Assembly: GCA_036245525.1 (NCBI GenBank)
Contig: BTPG01000001.1
Span: 181,085,076 to 181,149,075, forward strand
Length of the DNA stretch: 64,000 bases
Source of the DNA: Semisulcospira habei
Taxonomy: Eukaryota > Mollusca > Gastropoda > Semisulcospiridae
Direction of reading: 5' to 3'
The notes beneath the pieces are model-generated. The model was not told the origin of the DNA. It made no database searches and saw only the letters and a program-made list of their open reading frames with translations. The translations under genes were made by a program, and so were the position numbers. Positions 43,343 to 55,739 of this stretch are shown piece by piece. Position 1 is the stretch's first letter. Each line of letters starts with the position of its first letter.

Positions 43343-44526
43343 GCCGAAAACTGTTGGATGAATAAAAATGTCTGAGGAACTGTGGGAGTTTATTCCAAAG
43401 AAATGGTGTTTGGTATGAAAAAGACCTCTCGCCAGAAGACTTAGTTCTCACAGTCGGAAAGCATAATAGTTTTGTGTCTGCTCAGGAACGGAGCTGTCTT
43501 GAAGGTGTGTACAAATGAAACAGCTCAGAAAGATAGGGCCAGTAGAAGACGACACAGGTATGACAGATGGAAAGAACTTGTGTTGTACTGTAGATTTAAT
43601 AGGCAACCAATGGAGTGAACGCAGGATGGGTGTGATGTGGTCTGACTTCTTTGCCTTAACAACAAGCCGTGCTACTGAGTTCTGCACCCTCTGGAGTCGA
43701 TCCAGAAGGTACAGAGGACAGCACACGGGAGTGCATTGCCGTAATCGAGTCGGGACAAGTCTGCAGTATCTAGGATTGTGATGGATTGCGGTAAATAAGA
43801 AGATATTCTGGTAGAGGAAACTAGCATGGCGTCTGTTTTATCTTCATTCAGTTTTAGTTTGTTGGCTGTCAGCCATGTTCTAACATCAGAAACTGACTTT
43901 TGCACAAATTGGATGATGGCATTGACCTGCTCAACATGGCTAGACTTATACAACTGCGTGTCATCAAAGTAAGTATGGTGAGAAATTGGGTGTGCAGCTA
44001 GGACACCGGACAAGGCTGCATATACATAATGAAGAGCACAGGCCCTATGACTGACACCTGGGGTATTCCGAAACAGAGGGGCTGAGACTGAAAGATGACC
44101 ACAAACAGAAACAGTCTGTGACCAGTTAGACAAATAGGATTTGAACCAATCAAAAACCTGTCCCTAGATACCAAAGACACTTTCGAGGCGATAGAACAAA
44201 GTGCTATGGTCAACTGTATCAAACGCGCTAGACAGATCCAGCAAAGCTAAAACAGAAACCTGACCATCATCCACCGCAAGCAACAAGTCATTCATGGTTT
44301 TCAGTAAAACTGTTTCTGTGCTATGACTCGCGCTGTAGGCGGATTGCAGGGCATATAATAGATTGTTGATGGTGAGATACTTCAGGGTCTGACAGAGCAC
44401 AATTTTCTCAATGACCTTTGATAAAAATGGAAAATTTGACACAGTCTGTAATTCTTAAAGTCATTCTGATTTAAAGATGCTTTCTTCAAAAGCGGCTTGA
44501 CAACTGCATTTTTGTCTCTCTTTTCT
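43343..44526 (-). mobile_element. CR1-like LINE, main part, decayed
   Basis: Minus-strand reverse-transcriptase and C-terminal blocks in broken frames: LSKVIEKIVLCQ, LYALQSAYSASHSTETVLL and LALLDLSSAFDTVDHSTL (about 44215-44430), a LNEDKTDAML block (about 43840), LQRVQNSVARLV and LRSLHWLPI (about 43620-43690), and LWNKLPQFLR (about 43390). Its 3' end is at 22034-22204. At 44526 it changes abruptly to RTE sequence, a junction without a visible duplication. Confidence 0.85.
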
Positions 44527-45951
44527 CTTTGGCTGCTCTCGTGCGACTGTTGTTGACAACTGCTTTCTTTTGCTTCCTCACTTGTATCTTCTTCAAGGTC
44601 TGTGCCGACAGCCAGTCCTTGTGATGGTGTTTCCTGAACCCTACAGTGTCTTTGTAGGTTGAGTTCAGCGCCTCTCTAACTGCCTTCCACTGCTGCTCTG
44701 TGGTGACCGCCTCCTCTTCATTTACTAGCTCCTGTAGCGCTTGAAACCGGTTGGACAGCACCAGTTTGAACTCTTCTCTAACTCCAGTTTCTCTCAGGAG
44801 GCCTACATTATAGTGCTGTCTTCTTGTTGTCTCTGTGTGGCTTTTCTTTAGCTTGAGCTTCATTTTTAAGGTAAGCAGATGGTGGTCTGAGGCGACATCT
44901 GCTCCCCTCCTCACTCGAACATCTTGAAGGGATCTTCTAAATTTCTTGCTAATGCAGATATGGTCTATTTGGTTCTCTGTTGTATGGTCAGGTGAGACCC
45001 AAGTTGCTTTGTGTATTCTTCTGTGTGGGAAGATGCTGCCTCCAATGACAAGTCGGTTTAGAGCACAAAAGTCTACAAACCTCTCCCCGTTCTCACTCAT
45101 CTCCGAGCCTAGTCCCTGTCTCCCAATCACCTCTTCGTATCCGGTGTTGTCCTCCCCTATTTTGGCATTAAAATCGCCCACGACGATCATATGGTGATGT
45201 CTCGCTCCGCACATTTGTCCACGGCACTCTGGAGTCGGTCGTAGAACTCTTGTTTCTCTTCCTCGTCACTGTCATTAGTGGGCGCATAACACTGGATGAC
45301 GTTCAGCTTGAGCTTTTTCTTGGTTCTAAAGGCTGCTGTGATAATTCTTGGCCCAAGAGGTTCCCAGACCATCAGCGCTCTCTGGGCCACTGGTGACAGC
45401 ATGAATGCTACTCCTTCTGTATGGGGGGCATTCTCCTCTTCATGACCTGAATACAGAATCATCTCCCCACTTAACAGCCTTTTCTGGCCAGACTGTGTCC
45501 ATCTGGCTTCACTGATACCTAGCAGGGAAAGGTTGTACTTTTGCATTTCCGCTGCTATCTGGGCGGCCTTGCCGCTCTGGTACATGGTCTTGACGTTCCA
45601 TGTGCCCATGGTTGTGTCCCTGGATAGAGAGAGGCGGCTCGGTCCTGTGGCTTCCGAAGACTTCCGGCTTTCACCACAGGACGTCATAAGTCTTCTGGTA
45701 GAAGAGCCTTCCTCCTCCAGGAAAGGAATTACTGTTAGTCTTTTCGTCGGCGTTTTTGTAGCTATTTCCTTTTTTGCAGGGTGGGGAAGCTACCCCCACG
45801 CCCAACCCCCTTACTAGGAGGACCAGGGGTTTTCTGTCGGGATCATGTTGGTTCACGGCACCTTATTTCATTCGGTGCACCCCTCTCACGAGGGACCCCC
45901 TATCCACCACCCAGGGGACGCGCCTCAACGCCATATGGTCCCAGCGCGAGG
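44527..45951 (-). mobile_element. RTE LINE, 5' half with endonuclease
   Basis: Full 5' end (CCTCGCGCTGGG in RTE sense, at 45951), a 5' UTR of about 265 bp, then the endonuclease from 45687 ([30 protein letters not shown]). A 5-base insertion near 45197 shifts the frame, splitting it into 45187-45687 and 44527-45214. It ends after an SRTRAAK block where it meets CR1. Its 5' flank ATGGTGCAAAATT (45952-45964, minus) matches the 3' flank of the RTE copy at 53163-53175. Confidence 0.9.
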
Positions 45952-45964
45952 AATTTTGCACCAT

Positions 45965-46299
45965 ACAATGTTAAAAATACATACACATTAAGTTGAAAAA
46001 AACAAAATAAAATTAATGTGAAAAAGTATTCCATAAACTTGACCTTATTACAGATGCCTAATGTTGTGAAGACACCCATTTTCACTGTAATGCCAGTTTT
46101 TGTGTGAGAAGCACCCACTTTATTGGTATTTATTTCTCCATCTAGTGGCTCTGTTTCTAGAAAATGTCTATTTTATTTTAAGTTATAGAGCTTAGTTATA
46201 AGGTGAGTTCTAAACATTCGCATCAATTCCAGAGCCCTAGAATAAATAGAAATATGGGAACCTATTTTCACATAAAATGGTAGGTAACCCACTCTGAGG
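45965..46299. other. No gene seen
   Basis: AT-rich, nothing recognised. Confidence 0.4.
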
Positions 46300-46305
46300 C
46301 TTTTG

Positions 46306-46393
<88 letters not shown>

Positions 46394-47180
46394 AATATGT
46401 ACGTAAACACTACAGTCTCCGAAGCTGGCTTACGTGCAAGCTTGAAAACAGAGGAAATGCTTTATTAAGGGGGTGTCTAGGTGCATATTAAATTGTATGT
46501 CTCATTGAAGAGTTAAATGACCGTTTACAGAAGGTCAGTTGACCCACATTGGAGTCCGTAATTTTGATCATATGCACTTAAAATTTTAGATATAACTCGT
46601 TTTTATAAAGACATTGGATGAGTTCGTTAGCCTCTTCAAACCTTTTCGAAAATAAAAATTCAATGCATAAAAATATGTATAAATTTAGGCTCCTCGATTT
46701 CATTATAAGAAGACAATGTTCCTAAGTGACGCAAAGCACCAGCACGTAAGTGTATTACATGCGGCTCTCCTTGATTTAGGAAGAAAGTCTCTCTATTTTT
46801 ATTATGACGTTTGCGAACGTATTGCGGAAAAGGTGGAAAACGCATGCAAGTTCACACAGAAGAGGCCTTGTGCGCATGGGCCATCTTGTTCTTCAATATG
46901 TCTTTGGCTACGCCAGCCCACAGCCGCGGAACTGGTAGGAAAGGCCGTGTGTCTGCCGTGTGTGTTTGTGTGTGTGTGCCATTGCCGCGCGGATTGGGGG
47001 GGGGGGGAGGGGGGTGGCGTTAAGGAGGAGAAAGATAAATCAGAAGGAGAAGCTTTAAAAACAGGAATTAATCAGAATGTTTCTAAAAGAAAAAGCCATG
47101 TGAGCTCAAAATACGGTAGACTTTGGGATGAAATCCTCGTCTGGTTAAAATTTTGTTTATTTAGTTTAGCAGGTTTATGC
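46300..47180 (+). repeat. (TG)n-bearing interspersed repeat, copy 2
   Basis: The (TG)n at about 46312-46391 is followed by GTACGTAAACACTACA, GCTTGAAA, CAGTTGACCCACATTGGA, ATGAGTTCGTTAGCC and AATACGGTAGACTTTGGGAT, in the same order as copies 1 and 3. Confidence 0.65.
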
Positions 47181-48224
47181 CGTTTCCATGCACTACATTT
47201 TAGACTTCAGAAATTCCAAAGTGATATAAATGGAGTGTAATTGTGTGTTTTAATTGGATATAACATTGGAAATCACACAACGAGATTCTATTTTGACAAA
47301 TGATATCACGTTGCGTCACAGTGTGTGCAGGTTACCTTTTTAGCATCCCCCCCCCCCCCCTTTACGTAGTAGTCGCAGTATGATACAATCACACTAGACG
47401 CACGCATGTAGGGTTCTTGTAAAGAAACTTCACTCAGCTGCAACTCGTCACACGTGGCACAAGATTGTAGACCCCACTGGAGTAACAGTTCCAACAATAC
47501 ATTCTCACGATGCACTCTCAGCACAATGCGTCCACAAATGCATCCACACTGATACACTGTCTCCTCTACAATGCATCAACACTTTTGACACACTGCGTCT
47601 CTCATACAATGTACACACATATTTCCTAACACGATGTTTTATACTAGTACAGATTCCCAGAACAATCCAGCAAATTCACACAACACAACCAATCAGAAAA
47701 GGAAACGTAACCAAAATTTGTTAATATTCACGAGAAAGAACACTCTAGATCAATATACAGTTTTCTACTAACATCTAGACGCATTCGATAAAATGTTGCG
47801 AAATGTAGCCAACAACTTTGACGTCACTAGAACGATCGCGACCCTACTCGAAACTTCCAGTCTAATATAGGTAAAACTTCACAACATTGCAGCGAAAATA
47901 CACGTCACAGCAAAAATCGATCACAATTCTCCGTGCAAAAGAAAATGAATCATACTAAAAATTCGTAATTCTTATCCAAAATAATTCCAATGAATATCAG
48001 ATCTTTATTATGATCAAAACACACTGTTGTCAAAAGAATAAAACAACCACAAACGTAACACCACCACCACCACCGGGTGAAATCGCTCTGACGCCCAAAC
48101 CATCACAGCTACTGATTTTCTTTTGTTTTTAAGTCAATTCTATTTAAGGAAGAGACTTTTCAGGACAGGACGCGGTGGAGCGACTTCAAAAAAACACAGA
48201 CAACATCATAGGCGGGCTAGACTA
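47181..48224. other. No gene seen
   Basis: AT-rich; a C run at about 47347-47360 and (CCA)n near 48060. No recognisable coding region. Confidence 0.4.
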
Positions 48225-48292
48225 AAACTCTGACAGTGAATTAACAAGATAAACACAAACCTCGCTGGAGAACGTACTTTTGGCGCGAAAGG

Positions 48293-48379
<87 letters not shown>

Positions 48380-48790
48380 TGTGAATGCGTTTGCGCGTAT
48401 GTGCGTATGTACGTAAACACTACAATCTCCAAAGTTTGCGTAAGTACACGCTTGAAATTATAGGCGTTGCTTCATTCAGTGGGTGCCTGGGAGCCCCTCC
48501 AAGCATTTTAAAATTGGATGTCTCATTAAAGAGTTAAATGACCGTTTATAGGAAGTCGGTTGACCCACATTGGATTCCGCTATTTTCATTTTATTCACTT
48601 CCGGTTTTGGATATAGTCGGATTGGATAAAGGCATTGGATGAGTTCGTTAACCAGCTTTGTATCTTTTAAACTTGTTCAGTAAAATTTAATTTATGAAGA
48701 AATTTGTAAAAAGTAAAAATCCTCGACTTCTAGAGAAAGTCAGACAGTGACTGTGACGTAAAAGCAGAAATTTGGTCATCACACACTCTA
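48225..48790 (+). repeat. (TG)n-bearing interspersed repeat, copy 3, truncated
   Basis: CTGACAGTGAATTAACAAGAT, (TG)n at about 48294-48376, then GTACGTAAACACTACA, GTCGGTTGACCCACATTGGA and GAGTTCGTTAACCAGCTTTG. It ends near a (CT)n run at 48799-48829. Confidence 0.65.
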
Positions 48791-48797
48791 GATGTGA

Positions 48798-48835
<38 letters not shown>

Positions 48836-48840
48836 GGTCC

Positions 48841-50316
48841 TAGATAAACACCCCACTATGGACTAAAAGAGTTAAACATCCTACCCTTCCGCCTTGGTTG
48901 TCAAAGGAAATCATTCACGCAATGAAAATAAGAGATGACTTAAAACAGCAGAAAAGAGTTGCAGATGTTAAGAAACAACGTAATCTTGTGATATCCTTAG
49001 TTAGAAAAGCCTAGAAAACACTTGTGGATAAAGTAATTGCAGAGGGTAAAGATACCCGAAGTGTCTGGAATGCAATCAATTTGTTTACAAAGAAGAAAAG
49101 TTCCATCAATGCTGCTATCTCTCCAGGCATGAATTCAGACGACATCAACTCCCACTTTTTAAATATTGCTGAATCCCTTGTACAGTCTTTTTCATCTAGC
49201 ACTGATATTTACAGTTGTTCTGATAAACTGCGCACACACTGCGAGTCCGCAACAGGTGCGTCATTCTCCATACCTCTTATGACAGTGTTTGAAGTAGGTA
49301 AATATATTTCTATTCTAACAAGTAAATCGCGTGGCCTGGATGGAATAAACAACATCGTACTGAAATTGTCCCTTTCATACAGAGCTGAAACCTTGACATA
49401 TGTATTCAACCTTTCTACCGAGTAAGGTATTTTTCCAGATGCCATGAAAGATGCTAAAGTTGTCCCCATTCCCAAATGTAAAGATCCCAAAAATCCAAAC
49501 GATTTCCGTCATATTTCAGTGTTATCAATGTTATCGAAGCCAATAGAAAGACACGTTTACAAGCATCTACTCCAATTCTTGGAAATCAACGCCTACTTAT
49601 ATCTCTTTAATCCGGTTTTAGACCTAAACACTCATGTCATACTGCACTCGTTCACATCGTTGACTCTTGGCTCTCATCAATAAACAATTTCAAATTAAAT
49701 GGTGCAGTTTTTCTGGACCTAACCAAAGTATTTGTTTTAGTCGATCACAACATTCTTTTAAAGAAACTTTTAGTATAGAAGCTTAATTCGAACTCTATAT
49801 CTTTTTTCTTCTCCTACCTAAGTAACCGCCGACAGATCTGAAGGTTTACTCAAACGGAAGCTATTCGAAAGAAGGTATAGTAGGGAACGGAGTCCCCCCA
49901 AGGATCTATCCTAGGGCCTCTTTTATTTTCTTTATTCATCAATGACCTGCCTCTTTCCATCTCAAATCCTGAGGTAAAATGCGAACTCTTTGCTGACGAT
50001 TCAACGCTGCATACATCAGACAAACGTGAAACAAGGCTAAATAGTATCCTTCGATGAAGTGTCAGATTGGTGTAGGCAAAATCGCATGCTAATCAGTACT
50101 TCTAAAACCAAAAGCATGTTGATAACAACTCGCCAAAAGCATCAGCTAAATCCTGCCCCTCTGAAACTGTCACTTGGCAATAAACCTATCCAACAAGTAC
50201 CCAAGCACCGCCTACTGGGAGTTGCAATTGACGACCAGCTCAACTGGTCGCTGCATATCGACAGTTTGTGCACGAACTTGTTCAGGAATGTATTTCTGCT
50301 CTCTAAACTTAGACAT
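48841..50316 (+). mobile_element. CR1/Jockey-group LINE fragment, decayed
   Basis: Reverse-transcriptase blocks in several frames: SKSRGLDGINNIVLK (about 49320), PKNPNDFRHISVLSMLSKPIERHVY (about 49485-49560), GPLLFSLFINDLP-like near 49915-49950, a CELFADDS-like block near 49983, and LLGVAIDDQLNWSLHI (about 50215-50260). Many stops. It is cut at 50316 by the start of a full-length RTE; no continuation is seen beyond that RTE's 3' end. Confidence 0.75.
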
Positions 50317-53162
50317 CCTCCGCTGGGACCATATGGCGTTGAGGCGCGTTGCCTGGGTGGTGGATAGGGGGTCCCTCGTGAGAGGGGTGCACCGAATGAA
50401 ATAAGGTGCCGTGAACCAACATGGTCTAAGGGAAGGTGACCCCGACAGAAAACCCTGGTCCTCCTAGTAAGGGGGTTGGGCGTGGGGGTAGCTTCCCCAC
50501 CCTGCAAAAAAGGAAATAGCTACAAAAACGCCGACGAAAAGACTAACAGTAATTCCTTTCCTGGAGGAGGAAGGCTCTTCTACCAGAAGACTTATGACGT
50601 CCTGTGGTGAAAGCCAGAAGTCTTCGGAAGCCACAGGACCGAGCCGCCTCTCTCTATCCAGGGACACAACCATGGGCACATGGAACGTCAAGACCATGTA
50701 CCAGAGCGGCAAGGCCGCCCAGATAGCAGCGGAAATGCAAAAGTACAACCTTTCCCTGCTAGGTATCAGTGAAGCCAGATGGACGCAGTCTGGCCAGAAA
50801 AGGCTGTTAAGTGGGGAGATGATTCTGTATTCAGGTCATGAAGAGGAGAATGCCCCCCATACAGAAGGTGTAGCATTCATGCTGTCACCAGTGGCACAGA
50901 GAGCGCTGATGGTCTGGGAACCTCTTGGGTCAAGAACTATCACAGCAGCCTTTAGAACCAAGAAAAAGCTCAAGCTGAACGTCATCCAGTGTTATGCGCC
51001 CACTAATGACAGTGATGAGGAAGAGAAACAAGAGTTCTACGACCGACTCCAGAGTGCCGTGGACAAACTGGTGCTGTCCAACCGTTTTCAAGCGCTACAG
51101 GAGCTAGTAAATGAAGAGGAGGCGGTCACCACAGAGCAGCAGTGGAAGGCAGTTAGAGAGGCGCTGAACTCAACCTGCAAAGACACTGTAGGGTTCAGGA
51201 AACACCATCACAAGGATTGGCTGTCGGCACAGACCTTGAAGAAGATAGAAGTGAGGAAGCAGAAGAAAGCAGTTGTCAACAACAGTCGCACGAGAGCAGC
51301 CAAAGTAAGGGCACAGGGGGAATACTCGGAAGCCAATCGCGAGGTGAAGAGGAGTATCAGGGCAGACAAGAGGGCCTACACAGACAGCCTAGCAGCAGAG
51401 GCAGAAAAGGCAGCAGGCAGCGGCAACATGAAACAGCTCTACGACATTACCAGAAGATTGTCGGGTAAGTATGGCCATACAGAAAGACCAGTAAAAGACA
51501 AAGAAGGCAAGCCTATTGCAGACAGAGGAGACCAACTCGACAGATGGGCCGAGTATTTTGAAGAGCTACTGAACAGACCTATCCCACCCGACCCCCCAGA
51601 CATCCAGCCGGCAGAGACCGACCTACCCATCAGCTGTGACAGACCCAGCCGGGAAGAGATCAGAAGAGCAGTGGCATTTTTGAAGAACGGCAAAGCAGCA
51701 GGGCCAGATGGCATCCCAGCGGAGTCTCTGAAAGCAGACCTAGAGACAACAGTGGAGATGCTGTACCCACTGTTTAGAAAGATCTGGGAAGAGGAGGTGA
51801 TGCCGGCTGACTGGAAGGAGGGGTACCTAATCAATCTTCCCAAGAAAGGCGACCTCAGCAAGTGTTCCAACTACAGAGGAATCACCTTGCTGTCAGTACC
51901 AGGAAAGGTCTTCAACATGATCATCCTGGAGAGAATGAAGAGCTCTGTTGAACCCCAGCTGAGAGACCAGCAAGCAGGATTAAGGAAAAACCGATCATGT
52001 ACAGACCAGATCGCCACTCTCCGCATCATCGTGGAACAGTCTCTGGAGTGGAGCTCCCCGCTGTACGTCAACTTTGTGGATTATGAGAAAGCATTTGACA
52101 GCGTGGACCGAGAGACTCTGTGGAAACTCCTACGACACTAAGGTGTACCCACAAAGCTCGTCCGCCTGATCAAGAGCAGCTACGATGGCATGACATGTCG
52201 CGTGATCCACGAAGGGCAGTTCACCAGGGAGCTCCAGGTCAGAACTGGTGTCAGGCAGGGGTGTCTGCTGTCTCCGTTCCTCTTTCTACTGGCCATAGAC
52301 TGGGTCATGAAGATGACCACAGAGCACAGACGAAGTGGAATACAGTGGACACTGTGGACACAGCTTGACGACCTCGATTTTGCAGACGACTTGGCATTAC
52401 TGTCCCACACTCATCAAAAAAAGACCACGAGGCTTGCTGACATCTCGTCCCAAGCGGGCCTCACCATTCACAAACAGAAGACAAAGACAATGAGGCTGAA
52501 CGCAACCAGGGAAGAACCAGTCTTGCTTGCTGGCACCCCGTTGGAGGAGGTGGAGTCCTTCACCTATCTCGGGAGCATCATAGACAAAAAAGGCGGCACT
52601 GATGCAGATGTCAGAGCACAAATCGGTAAAGCCAGAGCAGCATTACTCCAGTTGAAAAAAGTGTGGAGTTCCAGAGAGCTGTCATAACACACCAAAGTCC
52701 GAATTTTCAACTCCAATGTAAAAGCAGTTCTCCTATATGGAGCAGAGACTTGGAGATTGACAAAAACCACAGTCAACAGAGTACAGACCTTCATGAACAG
52801 TTGCCTTAGAAGAATTTTGAAAATCCACTGGCCAGAGAAGATCAGCAACGTCAGACTCTGGGAGAGAACAGAGCAGATAACAGCAGAGAATGGAATTGGG
52901 CGAAGAAGATGGGGATGGATCGGTCACAGTCTGAGAAAGCCAGCTTCCAGTATCACTAGGCAGGCATTGTCATGGAACCCCCAGGGAAAGAGGAAAAGAG
53001 GTAGGCCGAGAAACTCCTGGCGTCGAGACCTCCAAGCAGACATCAAGAGACTGGGAACCACCTGTAGTAGAATCGAAGGAGAAGCACAGGACAGGAGTTG
53101 CTGGAGGCCTCTCGTCGACGGCCTATACCCGGGTAGGGGTGACGGGCGTGAGTAAGTAAGTA
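50317..53162 (+). mobile_element. RTE LINE with complete 5' and 3' ends
   Basis: From CCTCCGCTGGG at 50317 through a 5' UTR to a (GTAA)n tail. Compared with 31588-34520 it lacks about 450 bp after 51068 (the C-terminal half of the endonuclease). It also has a Tyr codon changed to TAA at 52139-52141, a small indel near 52420 and a Gln codon changed to TAA at 52684-52686. Its two flanks do not match each other; the right flank matches the flank of the RTE piece at 45951. Confidence 0.92.
50666..52141 (+). pseudogene. RTE endonuclease-reverse transcriptase, deleted and interrupted
   Basis: The frame is open from upstream of 50666 to a stop at 52139. Likely start is ATG in GACACAACCATGGGCAC at about 50671. 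It retains [12 protein letters not shown] but lacks the GDFNAKIG and SDHH blocks because of the internal deletion, so no functional endonuclease. The reverse-transcriptase N-terminal blocks ([32 protein letters not shown]) are present. Later parts continue as open segments 52190-52687 ([12 protein letters not shown]) and 52757-53155. Confidence 0.85.
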
Positions 53163-53428
53163 ATGGTGCAAAATTGAATGAACACTGGCCCGTAACCTTT
53201 CGATTATGATTTTTACAGAGGAAATCTTTTAAACATTGCTACGTTTTGTCCTTTTGAAGCAAAACAGTTTATCATGGCATTTATGTGAGAATCAACATAA
53301 TGTATTCTGGAAATTAAAGGACTTTTTATATGTACTCTGGAGTTTGAGACAAACAGCAACAGAGCATTTTGAATATTAACCCTTATCATTCGGAATACAC
53401 CAGTGTGTGCAACAAGTGTGACTAAAAT
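53163..53428. other. Target flank of the RTE, no gene seen
   Basis: Begins with ATGGTGCAAAATT (53163-53175), the 3' half of a target duplication whose partner is at 45952-45964. Confidence 0.6.
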
Positions 53429-53506
53429 AGTCCAAGGGTAGTGCCAAAATAGCTTGGCGCCTCTAGGCCTCTAGGCGCCAAGCTATTGTGGCACCACCCT
53501 TGAACT
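53429..53506. repeat. Foldback element, copy 1
   Basis: 78-bp palindrome with about 39-bp arms around CTCTAGGCCTCTAGG; each arm carries AGCTTGGCGCC or its complement. A few arm mismatches. Confidence 0.85.
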
Positions 53507-53701
53507 AAAACCATTGGTCTATGTCCTCATCTGTAAGTACTGTAATGTAGCTTCCATATATGGCAGTGTACAAATTCGAAGCTTTTAGACTCAGTATGAT
53601 GCGGGTTAAAAAGTGTGGAAAAATATGAAAGACAGAAAAAGACCCAGACGAAGAAACTAACACTTAACTTATTCTACCTCAGACACACCACAGCAAAATA
53701 A

Positions 53702-53799
53702 AGATCGACCATGATAGTTCAAGGGTTATGCCAGAATAGCTTGGCGCCTTTGGGCGCCAAGCTATTCTGGCATCACCCTTGAACTATAATGGTCGATCT
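53702..53799. repeat. Foldback element, copy 2
   Basis: 98-bp palindrome with 47-bp arms (two mismatches by eye), sharing AATAGCTTGGCGCC and CCCTTGAACT with copy 1, 270 bp away. Confidence 0.9.
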
Positions 53800-54181
53800 G
53801 TGTCCTGCACTGCAAGGCAGTCTTCAGAAGACGACTTCAACATTTGGGGATTCCGGTCTTGGGGTAGAATGAGTTAAAATGACAAAACAGAACACTGACA
53901 TTAATTAATTAACTGACAACATAAGAAATCACTTGAAACTTCAGCCTTTATTAATCACATCAAACGTGCATGCGTATAAAAACACAGTAATTGTTTGTAA
54001 ACACTTCAAATCAAACAATCAAGAGCAGTCAAACCTTTTTCTAGCAACTTTGTGATGAGGAAAACTAGTTCTTGCCTTCGGCACGTAAAGGGTTTCCGCG
54101 ACTTATGTGTCTCTATTCATAAAATGTAGAGAGAAATATAATACTGAGTTCTAGCAAGTGCGACAATAAAGTTTAGCCGAT
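53800..54181. other. No gene seen
   Basis: AT-rich, nothing recognised. Confidence 0.4.
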
Positions 54182-54815
54182 TTGGTATACCTCATTCAGT
54201 GCCTAGGTTAAATGCACCAGTGGTGCCAATGTTGCTATTTTGGCACCAGACCAATCGTTCGGACCAGTCTGGTGCACCCGATCGGTTTAGAGCGTGTGCT
54301 TTCTGCACCTGTAATGAGCAATCTCGGAGAAGGAATCACGTGACCGTCGTTTCATTGCTGCAAAATAACAATCAATAAAGAATAAACCCTTTCCCATATA
54401 TCCATCCTTAACATTACGCGATTGGGCAGATTTGACAAATAGCTTTTTTTAATCCTCAATGGAGGTGATTTTGCGACATCTGCGTCGTTTGCGGCAGAAA
54501 GCACCGTCATAGTTGAAGTTCGAGAAATGAGCGCACTACATGTACAATGGACTTGATTCAGTGGTGTGGGGATGACACAAGCCTCCGCCATCTCAACACA
54601 AAATTGGCGTGTTAGGGGAGGAAAAAGGAGCGGCTAAAAGTTAAAACCGCTAACGAACCTTTTTTTCGAATGCGATCATAATGTTTCGCGTGAACGTACG
54701 AGACAACACTACAAGTGCAGAAGCCAACCTGCGCGCGCAGTTCTGGTGCACATGATCGGTCCGAGCGACCGGTTTGGTGCGAAAATAGCAAAACGTAGAG
54801 GGCGAGGTATACCAA
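54182..54815. mobile_element. MITE-like element with about 100-bp imperfect terminal inverted repeats
   Basis: The ends TTGGTATACCTC (54182-54193) and GAGGTATACCAA (54804-54815) are perfect inverse complements. Pairing continues imperfectly inward through TTGCTATTTT/AAAATAGCAA and CAGTCTGGTGCACC-type blocks. The interior has no recognised coding region. Flanking duplication unclear. Confidence 0.65.
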
Positions 54816-55214
54816 CAGCTAAGGATTAAGCTTCCTGTGACTTTTGAAACAATGCAAAGTGTACTTTATAGTAACAAAAAAGTTACAGACATTTCCAAAA
54901 TGATCCAGGCGTACATCATATAAAAACAAGCTATACACACTGAAATAATAACACTCTTGTAATAAATCTTTATGTTGACAAATGTTTTCTTATCTCTTTC
55001 GTCCCGATTAGTTGTACATTGCTGAACGTCCTGACTTTTTCACTGCTTGTGAAAAGAAAAATGAACAGAATATTGAATGTATGTCACCAGCCAGTATAAT
55101 ACACTAAAAAAAAACTAAGACCATTTAGCAACACACATCCAAAATCAAGAGAGATACGAACAAAAATATTCAGACCAAAAAGGTGACTGCCAATCGTGCA
55201 AAATGCAAAAAATT

Positions 55215-55511
55215 ACCCAACGGAGAAAGAAACACGCATAGAAAAGATGGTTACACCACAATTTATTAATATTTCAGGTAAATCCGCTTTGTCAAAACAG
55301 ACAAACAAACAGAGAGATCAGTTGCTACTTATATTTCAGGTAAATCCGCTTTGTCAAAACAGACAAACAAACAGAGAGATCAGTTGCCACATTCCTTCTG
55401 CGAATGAAAATAAGTAGCGATTTGTCTGTTTTGACAGAGCGGATTTACCCGAAATATTAATAAATTGTGGTGTAACCGTCCTTTATAAGCGTGTTTCTTT
55501 CTCCGTTGGGT
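55215..55511. mobile_element. Inverted-repeat (MITE-like) element, about 297 bp
   Basis: Arms of about 95 bp begin ACCCAACGGAGAAAGAAACA at 55215 and end with its complement at 55511. The spacer contains a roughly 62-bp tandem doubling of the arm's inner part, with GTAAATCCGCTTTGTC repeated near 55278 and 55340. Confidence 0.8.
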
Positions 55512-55739
55512 ACTTCTTTTCAAGAGATACAGGCAGCGCAGACAGTAGGGAGAGCTTAAAAAAGAAAAATACAAGTTAATGGACCAAGGGTAGACAGAAA
55601 CACATGCCCCAGAATTGAGAGGAAAACCCATCCTGTAAGGCTGACCAGGGTAACCCTAGGAACTAAAAAGTAGTTAACCCCACCCAAGTCCCCCAGGGCA
55701 GACCCGGGTTGGGGCCACTGTTTAGTTGCAAAGTAAGGT

